This document shows, in pieces, positions 56,641-64,000 of a stretch of DNA of 64,000 bases. The position numbers and the translations under genes are program-made. The notes beneath the pieces are model-generated. The model worked only from the letters and a program-made list of their open reading frames with translations. It had not been told where the DNA came from and made no database searches. Within the stretch, counting starts at the first letter, position 1; each line of letters opens with the position of its first letter. Source of the stretch: Symbiodinium microadriaticum (lineage: Eukaryota; Sar; Dinophyceae; Suessiales; Symbiodiniaceae); the NCBI GenBank assembly GCA_001939145.1, contig LSRX01000079.1, forward strand, positions 652,338 to 716,337, given 5' to 3'.

Positions 56641-56719
56641 AGAAACGGGCAACAAATGTCACCACGGCCTAGTGCAACTTATCACGATCTCGGGTTGTGC
56701 ACGTTACAAACCAGACCTA

Positions 56720-56755
56720 TGGGCTTAAACCCTATAAACCCTAAACCCCTAAACC
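56720..56755 (-). repeat. short CCCTAAA tract abutting P9
   Basis: CCCTATAAACCCTAAACCCC runs directly into the P9 terminus. Confidence 0.65.
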
Positions 56756-56868
56756 CTTAGTTGCTGAGTTCATAAAGCATTACAAAAATGTAGACTTTCA
56801 GTGCTATACGGTATCAGAGTATCACCAAAACCCCCAAAAGTTTAAAGTGTAGTGATTCAGCTACTAAG
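56756..56868. mobile_element. P9 inverted-repeat element, best copy
   Basis: CTTAGTTGCTGAGTTCATAA on the left and AGTGATTCAGCTACTAAG on the right, with GTAGACTTTCAG / TTTAAAGTGTAG inverse inside. Telomere-like repeat lies on both sides. Confidence 0.83.
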
Positions 56869-57050
56869 AACCCTAAAACCCCTAAACCCTAAACCCCCGT
56901 ACACCTATAAGCCCGAAACCCCTAAACAAACCCTAAACCCTATCAACCCTAAACCCCTTAAACAAACTCTAAACCCTATCAACCCTAAACCCCCTAAACC
57001 CCCTAAACCCCTAAACCCTGAACCCCCCATACCGTGGCGGGGGGGGGGGG
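56869..57050 (-). repeat. CCCTAAA block ending in a G run
   Basis: AAACAAACCCTAAACCCTAT then CAACCCTAAACCCC is repeated twice, then CCCCTAAA units, then GCGGGGGGGGGGGGGCG. Confidence 0.82.
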
Positions 57051-57154
57051 GCGTACATTTAAGACTCAGAGATTCTAGGCTGGGCCGAGGGTTCTCCTTG
57101 GGGTCGGGGTGGAGGGCTTCGGCATTGGTGGAGGGGATGGGAGGAAGAGGGTAG

Positions 57155-57255
57155 GGTGTTGGGGTTTAGGGGTTTAGGGTTTAGGGGTTTAGGGTTTTAG
57201 GGGTTAGGGGTTCAGGGGCTTAGGGCGTAGGGTTTAGGGGTTTAGGGGTTTAGGC
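57155..57255 (+). repeat. TTTAGGGG tract
   Basis: GGTTTAGGGGTTTAGGGTTT-type units. Confidence 0.78.
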
Positions 57256-57344
57256 TCCCTGTACCCTCACATAGGGGGTCTATGGTCCCACATTAAGGGC
57301 ATGTAGGGTCTCATAGAGGAGAGATGGAGCGGCCTAGGAGTTCA

Positions 57345-57436
57345 ATCTTAGCATAAGCAATAAAAAAGTGTGCACTTTCAGTTCTATCCAAGGGATCATG
57401 TTTATCCCCAAAGAGGTTTACAGTGTAGTAATTCCC
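57345..57436. mobile_element. P9 element, diverged
   Basis: AAAAAAGTGTGCACTTTCAG, ATCATGTTTATCCCCAAAGA and TTTACAGTGTAGTAATTC follow the P9 order. The termini are eroded. Confidence 0.65.
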
Positions 57437-57558
57437 TTCCCCCAATAAGCCAGGGAAACTTTATAGGGTGAATCTTTGAGGTTATTACTGAATTATAAGA
57501 ACCCAAAAAGTTTAAAGGTTGGGTATTGGAGAACTAAGCCATTAAGTTCAGCAACGCC

Positions 57559-57660
57559 CGAGTAGCTCTCTGAATTAGGTTCCCTTTGTGGGTCCCCAAT
57601 ATAGTACGGCACCCTTATAAAAAGGACCCCCAAAAGGGACACTAATTTAGACAACTGCCC
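57559..57660. mobile_element. P5 inverted-repeat element
   Basis: GAGTAGCTCTCTGAATTAGG on the left and ACTAATTTAGACAACTGCCC on the right, with core TAGTACGGCACCCTTATA. Confidence 0.77.
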
Positions 57661-57839
57661 ACCAAGCAAAATTCCACACACACTGCACTAAGCATCCAGC
57701 ATGAAAGCGCCGCCTGTAGCTCCCAATCCCTGCACTAGGCTATTCAGTAACCCACCTGAAAAATAAGGTATATACTTTTGTAGGTTAGTTGTAAGATACC
57801 AGGAGCCCAAGAACCCAAAAAGTGAGTAGCCTAGTACAA
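57661..57839. other. no recognisable feature
   Basis: Short single-copy-like interval. Confidence 0.4.
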
Positions 57840-57918
57840 GACACCAAATCGGAGGTTATGACTGCTTAATTACAAGGGTATGACCCTTGAAACGGTAGGC
57901 TTTCGGATCCTACAAGCC
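57840..57918. mobile_element. P10-related element, diverged
   Basis: GGTTATGACTGCTTAATTAC and AAACGGTAGGCTTTCGGATC correspond to the P10 interior and right end. The left end is poorly conserved. Confidence 0.55.
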
Positions 57919-57985
57919 CTAAACCCGAAACTCCTAAACCCTATATAAACCCTAAACGCCTAAACCCCTAGACCCTAAACCCCCA
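57919..57985 (-). repeat. telomere-like CCCTAAA tract
   Basis: Begins directly at the P10-related right end. Confidence 0.65.
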
Positions 57986-58093
57986 AAATCCTGGCAGCTC
58001 AAATTCAGCCGAACTCCCAGAACCCTGGAAGCCCCTCCCCTCCTCAGGAACCACCAAACCCTTGAAGGTTTAGGGCTTAGGGTTATAATTAAA

Positions 58094-58205
58094 GGAAACT
58101 ACAGGTGGGGAGTTTAGGGTATGTAGGGCTTCTATAAGGCTTCTATAAGGTATGTAGACCTTCTATCAGGCTCCTATAAGGGTAACTACCCACCAGAAAA
58201 TGTCC
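58094..58205. mobile_element. P7 inverted-repeat element
   Basis: GGAAACTACAGGTGGGGAGT and CTACCCACCAGAAAATGTCC ends, interior GGCTTCTATAAGGTATGTAG. Confidence 0.83.
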
Positions 58206-58796
58206 TATTTGTAACTTACTTCCCCAGTCAGCCACGAAAGCAAGAGGCTAACCTTTCAGGCTACCACCAAAAAAATGATGAACCCGAAAAAAAATAAAGG
58301 TTACCCAGAAAGCAAAAATCTCGAAACCCCCAAAAATTCCGAGATGCTCTTGAAGCTTTAGCTCCTGAGCTTGTTTGAGCTTGTCTTCGGTTTCCCTTTC
58401 AGGGTCCCTATTACACGGTTTAGGGTTTAGGGTTTAGGGACGCTTCTATAAGGGTTCCGTTGAGGGCTTCTGTAAATATTCTAAATATATCGGCCCCTTC
58501 ACATGGGTTCCTGTATGGATTTTATAAGGGCCCTTCAAGGTTTCCCTGCAAGGATTCGACGACTGCATGGTCCTTTTAAGGGCGCTTTTTGAGGGTCTAG
58601 GGTGTAAATGTAGGAACCAGAAACCCTGGGTCTTTACTAGGGTTCTGTATATGAATCGTACTATTTTCGGGTTATAGGGCCAGGGTTTCGTAATCAGGTT
58701 CCTACATTGGGGGTTTAGGGCCATGGGCTCCATACGGGTCAAGAAGGGTCTCAGGATTTTGTTGCTTCAGCGTTCAGGCTTTAGGGCGTGGGGCTT
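58206..58796. other. no supported gene
   Basis: A short TTTAGGG tract at 58420-58440. A 98-codon minus frame (58446-58742) overlaps degenerate repeat words and shows no domain I recognise. Confidence 0.35.
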
Positions 58797-58964
58797 ACCT
58801 GTAACCGAAAAGACCTACCCTTTTTAAGGACCTATATATAGAAACCAAAACCATAATGAGGAAACCGAAAAGTATATATAGAAACCATAATGAGGAAACC
58901 TAAAAAGTACATATGGAAACCATAATAATGAAACCTAAAAAGGTAGGTGTTTCCGGCTACAGGT
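58797..58964. mobile_element. P11 element with internal triplication
   Basis: ACCTGTAACCGAAAAGACCT on the left and TTTCCGGCTACAGGT on the right. Between them CCATAATGAGGAAACC(G/T)AAA occurs three times at about 35-bp spacing (58850, 58886, 58920), making it about 70 bp longer than other copies. Confidence 0.82.
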
Positions 58965-59050
58965 AGGGCTTGTTGAGCTGCGGATGGAGTTCGGGCCACA
59001 CGGCCTTGCGCGCGCTTACGCCGCTTGGAACAGTCGCATAGGAAGCCACA

Positions 59051-59140
59051 CCCATAGACTCCAAAGTAGTTCCTTTTTGTGGTTCGTATTTAGGATCCTA
59101 TAAGGTAATCCCCAGAAGGAACTACTTTGGAGCCTATGGG
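59051..59140. mobile_element. P4 inverted-repeat element
   Basis: CCCATAGACTCCAAAGTAGT and ACTACTTTGGAGCCTATGGG arms, with core TTAGGATCCTATAAGGTAAT. Confidence 0.82.
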
Positions 59141-59294
59141 TAGATCTAATGTTGGGAGAAATGCGAATTAGAAAAGGCTTGCGGGGTATCTTGCAGGAAT
59201 CCAGATTCTAGAACGTATAGGACTGCGAAATATGTGCGAGAATTGCGAGATAGATGTGTTGACCTCCCATCCTGACACAAACCTAATTTAAACG
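59141..59294. other. no recognisable feature
   Basis: Short single-copy-like interval. Confidence 0.4.
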
Positions 59295-59370
59295 TAAACC
59301 CTCAACCCTATAGACCCTAAACCCTCAACCTTAAACCCTACAGACCCTATAGACCCTAAACCCCGTCGAA
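59295..59370 (-). repeat. telomere-like CCCTAAA/CCCTATAGA tract
   Basis: CCCTATAGACCCTAAACCCT-type units. Confidence 0.68.
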
Positions 59371-59453
59371 CCTTCCGAGCAGGCGCTGCCAAACTACGAA
59401 CAACTGCGCAGAGGTTCACGACATGAGGCATAAAGGGTCCTAAGCACTTGTAT

Positions 59454-59528
59454 GGGTAGTTCTCTATATTTTCGGGTCCCCAATATAGTACGGCACCCTT
59501 TTAAAAAAGGACCCTCAAAAGGAACTAT
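59454..59528. mobile_element. P5 element nested in outer P1
   Basis: GGGTAGTTCTCTATATTTTC on the left, core TAGTACGGCACCCTTTT, shortened right end AAAGGAACTAT. Confidence 0.7.
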
Positions 59529-59582
59529 ACTTATATGGGGGATACTTGCCCAAAACCAAACCATAGGAGTAATTCCTATTAT

Positions 59583-59691
59583 CCCAAAGGGTCCTAAGTA
59601 CCTATATGGTAGAATGTAGGGTTTCTATATTAGGAATTACTATTATGATTTAGGGAGGTATTCCCTATAACAGTACCTAGGACCCTTTGGG
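59583..59691. mobile_element. P1 element nested in outer P1, 109 bp
   Basis: CCCAAAGGGTCCTAAGTACC and AGTACCTAGGACCCTTTGGG arms with TAT on both sides (59580-59582, 59692-59694). The outer P1 sequence TCCTAT...AGAAACCC reads through after removal. Confidence 0.9.
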
Positions 59692-59751
59692 TATAGAAAC
59701 CCGACATGTTCTACTATATAGGTACTTAGGATCCTCTGGGTGAGGCATAAA

Positions 59752-60234
59752 CTGGACTTTGAAGTAGCCAGGGAGAAAAAAGTATAGACTTTTAGTTTAT
59801 AATGGTTCCTTTAAGGAACAGGTCCAAAAAACAGTATTCAAGTATGGTACTCCAGAACCCAGTAAAGGATTTCAAAAGGGCTTAGAGTTTAGGGGTTCAC
59901 ATGTCTTGAGATGTTCGAATCCCAAACGCCACTTAAAGTGGATTCCAGAAACTTGAGCCACGACCATCCTTATTCCCTGAAGGTAAACTCTAGGCAATCC
60001 CAGCACTAATTATTCATTTCCCTTGATCGAACTTTCTGAAGCTCACTACGGTACACCACTATCGTGCTATGCTGAGCCCTAAAACCATATTAACTATTTA
60101 CTATAGATCCCTATTATGGTAACTTAAAGATTTAATCCCTTATAATTACCAAGAACCCACAGGCCTATAATCTATTTTGGGTTTTGGGGGTACAGGGTCT
60201 CACTTCGTCACCGGACCCTACATTATGGGAACCA
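59752..60234. other. no supported gene
   Basis: Plain sequence with a P9-like phrase AAAAAGTATAGACTTTTAG at about 59778. No element or frame can be supported. Confidence 0.4.
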
Positions 60235-60318
60235 CCTCTTTAAGGTTTAGGGCCTAGGGTTTAGGGCCTCAGGGTTTAGGGCCGTAGGGGTTAGGGCCTT
60301 AGGGTTTAGGGTTCATGA
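60235..60318 (+). repeat. TTTAGGGCCT-type tract
   Basis: GGTTTAGGGCC(T/G)(A/C)AGGGTTTAGG recurs about five times, an unusual 15-16-bp telomere-like variant. Confidence 0.72.
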
Positions 60319-60595
60319 GGCTCTGCCTCTTTGCAAGAAGAGATTCACCAAAACAGGGATGTTTGCGATACGGGTCTTCAAGACAGCAGGCTGGTTGATC
60401 AGCGGTCTACTTTATTAATTTTGGATTAAAGGATACAGGGACCAGCAATCCGGTCGAAGCTAGAAGCAAGCTTTTTTGGGGGAGCACAGCAATCCTATAG
60501 ACCCTAAACCGCAAATGCTAAACCACGGTAATTCCTTAAGCGTTCTTCCTGCGGCCGAGGGTGCCCTGGGAATGTGCCTGTCTTGCAGCCTCATC
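60319..60595. other. no recognisable feature
   Basis: Single-copy-like interval. Confidence 0.4.
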
Positions 60596-60668
60596 CTCCT
60601 TATTTGCTGAGTTCATCAGCATAAAAAAAGTGTACACTTTCAGTTCTATAAGAGATCATATTATCCCA
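60596..60668. mobile_element. P9 left half cut by a CCCTAAAA block
   Basis: TTTGCTGAGTTCATCAGCAT to GAGATCATATTATCCC is a good P9 left half. Instead of the right half, a long CCCTAAAA block follows. Confidence 0.75.
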
Positions 60669-61005
60669 AACCTAAAACCCTAAAACCCTAAACCCTAAAC
60701 CCTAAAACCCTAAACCCTAAAACCCTAAAACCCTAAAACCCTAAAGCCCTAAAACCCTAAAACCCTAAAACCCTAAACCCCTAAACCCTAAAACCCTAAA
60801 AGCCTAAAACCCTAAAACCCTAAAACTCTAAAACCCCAAAAAACCCTAAAACCCTAAAACCCTAAAAAACCCTAAAACCCTAAACCCTAAAACCCTAAAA
60901 GCCTAAAACCCTAAACCCTTAAGCCCTAAAACCCTAAAACCCTAAAACCCTAAAACCCTAACACCCTAAAACTCTAAAACCCTAAAACTCTAAAACCCTA
61001 AAGCC
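60669..61005 (-). repeat. (CCCTAAAA)n block, ~340 bp, 8-base unit
   Basis: Mostly the octamer CCCTAAAA (TTTTAGGG on the other strand), with a few 7-mers and GCCTAAAA or CTCTAAAA variants. This is the longest octamer block in the window. Confidence 0.9.
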
Positions 61006-61064
61006 TCCTTGGAGCAAAAATCCGAGGCTCGGTCCCTGAGTTCATGGATTTCGGGCTTAGGGAT

Positions 61065-61250
61065 GCGGGCTTCGGGGGTTTAGGGTTTAGGGTTTAGGGG
61101 TGTGGGGTTTGGGGTTTAGGGTTTAGAGGTGTAGGGTTTGGGGCTTAAGGGGCGGTTTAGGGTTTTGGGGGGATTCAGGGTTTAGGGGTTTAGGGGTTTA
61201 GGGGTTGAGGGGTTTTAGGGTTAGGGTGCAAGGTTTAAAGGTTTGGGGTT
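61065..61250 (+). repeat. TTTAGGG/TTTAGGGG block
   Basis: Starts 60 bp after the octamer block in the opposite strand. Confidence 0.78.
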
Positions 61251-61560
61251 GAGGCACTACGAGAGTGATGCAGGAGTTTAGAGAGATAAGGATGGTTGAA
61301 AGGAGTCTGGGTCAGGGTTTATACGGTTTAGACCTCTCGCATTTGCTGGCGCGAGCTTGTAAAGAAAGCACCACCTTGACAGCAATACCGTGTAAGGCAG
61401 CAGTAGGTGTTGGCTTGAGGCTGGAGCAGAGGTTCAGGGTTTAGGGTTTAGGGTGAGGTTCCACGCGTGCCGTGCAGCGCACTTCACCCCTGATTTTGAC
61501 ACCAGAATCCGCTCTCTGCCTTTCAATGGAGCCGGCGCAGACCCTTTTTTCCAGGCTTCA
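61251..61560. other. no supported gene
   Basis: Plain sequence with a two- to three-unit TTTAGGG tract at 61436-61455. Confidence 0.4.
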
Positions 61561-61594
61561 TGACCTAGTGTTTTGTAGGGTTTGGGGCCACAGG
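61561..61594. mobile_element. P10 right-end fragment
   Basis: TGACCTAGTGTTTTGTAGGG then TTTGGGGCCACAGG matches the right end of P10. Confidence 0.6.
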
Positions 61595-61738
61595 CAAGAT
61601 TTGTGATTAAGGCTTTGGGTGTAGGCTTACGCTTCTTTTTCGGATACAGGTTTCACTTAGCCCCTAAACTCGAAGCCCCTAGACCCTCTACCCCACACAC
61701 GAATCCCAAACTGCGAAACCCAAAGCTGTTTGTTGGCT

Positions 61739-61847
61739 TAATGTAGGAGCCTTAACAATTGGAATAGGGTTCTGGGCTTCTTAATACTATAATTATAATA
61801 AGAAGCCCTGAGGTATAATGTTGGAATGTATTTAGGCTTCTACATTA
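61739..61847. mobile_element. P8 inverted-repeat element, 109 bp
   Basis: TAATGTAGGAGCCTTAACAA on the left and TAGGCTTCTACATTA on the right. GGGTTCTGGGCTTCTTA and TAAGAAGCCC form an inner hairpin. Confidence 0.8.
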
Positions 61848-62024
61848 GGGGTTACGTGGTTGGGATTAGGGTTGGTCGTGAAGTAGCCAAACAGAAGAAA
61901 AAGTCTAAACCAAACCAATATTGCACCATGAAGCCAAAGCAACTCGCTGCCTGCACAATGCCGGAAAATGATTGCAAAACTTACATTCACAACCAAGAAG
62001 GCTGAGTTTACCACCCTGAACGCT

Positions 62025-62090
62025 TAACCCCAAACCCTAAATCCTAAACCATAGACCCTAAACCCTATACCCTAAATACTAAACTGTTGT
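62025..62090 (-). repeat. telomere-like CCCTAAA tract
   Basis: CCCTAAA, CCTAAAT and CCCTATA units. Confidence 0.62.
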
Positions 62091-62179
62091 TCTCAACTAA
62101 GGGGTAACGCGCTCCCTGGGTACCTCAGCCACCAAGGCGCAGTTCCTCGAGCCTTTAAAGCATCAAAGAAGCACACCGT

Positions 62180-62250
62180 AGGGGTTTAGGGGTTTAGGGT
62201 TTAGGGGTTTATGGTTTAGTGGTTTGGGGTTTATAGGATTTAGGTTTCAA
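62180..62250 (+). repeat. TTTAGGGG tract
   Basis: GTAGGGGTTTAGGGGTTTAG and decaying units. Confidence 0.68.
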
Positions 62251-62840
62251 TACTTCGAATAAAGCTTCTCAAAGGGATCCTTCATGACAAGGGCTTTTGG
62301 CCCAGGATGTATCGGCAATTGTAGTTGCTCCGAGCCCCATGGCGCCCTAGCCTAACACCTGCCTGAACCGTACACAACTTACATGCGAGCTCCGTATTGT
62401 GATTTCCTTATATAGTTCCTTCAGAAGGGTTTTTTTCCCTGGCACTTGTTTGCCGAAACCGAAACCGCAATGTGCAAATTTTGGGTTTTGGGGTTCGAGG
62501 CAAGCGCCGAAACCTACACTATCCCAAAGAGCCATTGGGAAGCTTTGCTTTGTTGGTGAGCAGCGCCAGTGGACCACCCACTCCCAGAAATTTGGTCACC
62601 AAGCGCGGTGCCTTTCCGTACTTTAAGATTTTCGGTTTCGTTTAGGGATTGTGTTGGCGAGAGACAGAGGGGATGTGAAAGCATGCGTGAGAAACAAAAG
62701 CTGTCCATGTGCAGTAGTGGCACTGGATGAGATGGCAAAGAATCCTAAACCTTCTGACTTTCTTCCGATTTCCTACGAATGCTACACTTGCTGACTTTAG
62801 CCGGGGTTGGAAGTCCGAATGAAGAACACCTCAATTTCGA
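62251..62840. other. no supported gene
   Basis: Frames of about 75 codons overlap on both strands (62347-62738). None has a domain I recognise. TGATTTCCTTATATAGTTCC at about 62399 resembles the P11 core. Confidence 0.35.
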
Positions 62841-62904
62841 AACCCTAAACCCTAAACCATCACTCCAGGGGTCCAAGTTCCCAAAAGGCATCAGTACTAA
62901 CCTC

Positions 62905-63014
62905 ATGTAGGGGCCTTAATAATTCGAATAGGGTTTTGGGGGTTCCTTAGTCCCTTTTGTACTTGTAGTATAATGGGCCCCAAATCCCTATTCTAATTAT
63001 TAAGGCCCCTACAT
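62905..63014. mobile_element. P8 inverted-repeat element, best copy
   Basis: ATGTAGGGGCCTTAATAATT and AATTATTAAGGCCCCTACAT are exact 20-bp inverses. Inner GAATAGGGTTTTGGGG / CCCCAAATCCCTATTC continue the stem. Confidence 0.9.
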
Positions 63015-63119
63015 TACAGAACTACGCTAAGCTCAAACCAGTGGGTCCTTTGGACTCTTCGGATACTTGCGCTGGGGATTCAGAGTCAGCTAAGACGATC
63101 ATACCCGCGCGTGCGAAAG

Positions 63120-63250
63120 GCCCTAAAATCCCTAAAACCCTAAACTCTAAAAATCCTAAAGCCCTAAACCCTAAACCCCAAAACCCTAAGCAAACCCTAA
63201 AGCCCTAAACTCTAAAATCCGAAAGCCCCAAACCCTAAAACCCTGAACCG
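63120..63250 (-). repeat. CCCTAAA/CCCTAAAA tract
   Basis: Mixed units with AATCC(C/G)(T/A)AAA variants. Confidence 0.75.
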
Positions 63251-63304
63251 ATCTACTCCTAAATCAACCCAGAGCCTCTGTCCAAATGCCCACAGAGTTC
63301 AGGA

Positions 63305-63402
63305 TTCAGGGTAGGGTTTATGGTTTAGGATTTAGGGTTTAGGGTTTAGGGCTTAGAGTTTAGGGTTTTGGGTTTAGGATTTAAGGTTTAGGGTTCAGGG
63401 TA
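63305..63402 (+). repeat. telomere-like TTTAGGG tract
   Basis: TTTAGGG, TTTAGGA and CTTAGAG units. Confidence 0.7.
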
Positions 63403-63547
63403 TATTTTCTGCCTAAGCCACCATCGGCAGCCAAAGTGCTTTTTGGACACTTCGACCATGTGGAAACCCTCCAAAGCAACGTGTAGCAGCAAACCCGAAA
63501 CTCGCAAACCTCAACGGCCCCAAAACCCTCCAGATCAAAGTTGCCCT
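63403..63547. other. no recognisable feature
   Basis: Short plain interval. Confidence 0.4.
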
Positions 63548-63690
63548 AGAAACCCCTAAACCCTAAACCCTAAACCCCTAAAACCCTAAACCCTAAAACC
63601 CTAAACCCTAAACCCTAAACCCTAAAACCCTAAACCCTAAAACCCTAAACCCTAAGCCCTAAAACCCTAAACCCTAAAACCCTGGATCCC
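63548..63690 (-). repeat. alternating CCCTAAA and CCCTAAAA block
   Basis: 7-mers and 8-mers alternate in a near-regular ACCCTAAACCCTAA pattern for about 140 bp. Confidence 0.85.
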
Positions 63691-63770
63691 CAAACCCCAA
63701 TTAAAAGCTGCCCTGGTGACTGGCCTGTTGCGAGGCCAAAGACCAACTCTCCAGCCAGATCATGAAAGGA

Positions 63771-64000
63771 TATCCTCGGCTGCAAGGATCCTGGCTCCCT
63801 GTTAAAAATGATCAGTTTTAATCCTTATCAGTGTTTTATTTTAGCAAAAACGTAAAATTATATCCTCGGCTGAAATTAAAGGAAACTACAGGTGGGGAGT
63901 GTAGGGTTTAGGGGTTTAGAGGGTTAGGGTTTAGGGTTTCGGGACGAAGGTCTATAAGGCTCCTATAACGGTATCTACCCACCTGAAAATATCCTCGGCT
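63771..64000 (+). repeat. three TATCCTCGGCT direct repeats at the window edge
   Basis: TATCCTCGGCT occurs at 63771, 63861 and 63990, spacings of 90 and 129 bp. The last two closely bracket a P7 element. The series may continue past the window. Confidence 0.8.
63881..63995. mobile_element. P7 element with telomere-like interior
   Basis: GGAAACTACAGGTGGGGAGT on the left and CTACCCACCTGAAAATATCC on the right. TTTAGGG units (63904-63940) replace part of the normal GGCTTCTATAAGG interior. Confidence 0.82.

Larger units (their letters stand above)
59424..59751. mobile_element. three-element nest: outer P1 holding P5 and P1
   Basis: The outer P1 copy runs from about 59433 (AAGGGTCCTAAGCACTTG) to 59740 (TTAGGATCCTCTGGG) and is broken twice. 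TGAGGCATAAA occurs at 59424-59434 and again at 59741-59751, directly around it. Removing both inserts leaves a recognisable P1. Confidence 0.85.

Noticed and set aside
59905-59945. tRNA T-arm-like word GTTCGAATCCC
   Set aside because: The bases on either side do not form a T-stem, and no acceptor, D or anticodon arm can be drawn around it. A similar word GGTTCGATTC on the minus strand near 50015 fails for the same reason.

Overview
The window is eukaryotic nuclear DNA, and I find no gene in it with a recognisable homologue. There are no operons, ribosome binding sites, tRNAs, rRNAs, CRISPR arrays or insertion sequences. Dozens of degenerate tracts of CCCTAAA/TTTAGGG, in both orientations, run from one end to the other. 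That heptamer is the telomere repeat of plants, many green algae, dinoflagellates, chromerids and several apicomplexans. The combination of telomere-like tracts, dense ~100-bp palindromic elements and huge simple repeats would fit a repeat-rich alveolate or algal genome (a dinoflagellate is my first guess), but the sequence alone does not settle the organism.

Three layers of sequence fill the window. (1) Telomere-like 7-mer and 8-mer tracts alternate in strand every few hundred bases. (2) At least 15 families of short (about 80-130 bp) inverted-repeat elements resembling MITEs are named P1-P15 here. Four of them (P1-P4) share a CCCNNAGG-type end, and ten copies have exact 3-bp target duplications. 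Several are nested in each other. (3) Tandem repeats include a 6.5-kb pure TGTGTA hexamer block (42023-48512), a 3.7-kb array of about 89 identical 42-bp units (51974-55713), a 79-bp satellite made from an inverted-repeat element (30448-31005), and many microsatellites.

Layout: 1-10.8 kb has telomere-like tracts, a triple hairpin at about 1 kb, scattered elements and some single-copy DNA (5.4-6.1 kb, 7.5-8.4 kb). A 560-bp gap lies at 10866-11425. The stretch 11.4-29.7 kb has the densest set of inverted-repeat elements and a suspicious exact 319-bp duplication beside a single N at 20650. A 502-bp gap lies at 29678-30179. The stretch 30-41.7 kb holds the satellite, long telomere-like blocks and nested elements. 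From 41.7 to 48.5 kb is the hexamer block. From 48.5 to 64 kb come a trinucleotide block, the 42-bp array, the longest telomere-like blocks and a three-deep element nest at 59.4-59.75 kb.

The only coding candidates are weak: a GC3-rich reading frame at 49986-50246 (minus), an intact 1320-codon frame running through the 42-bp array (minus), and three short plus-strand frames. Nothing shows genes working together; the window reads as intergenic or heterochromatin-like repeat DNA.
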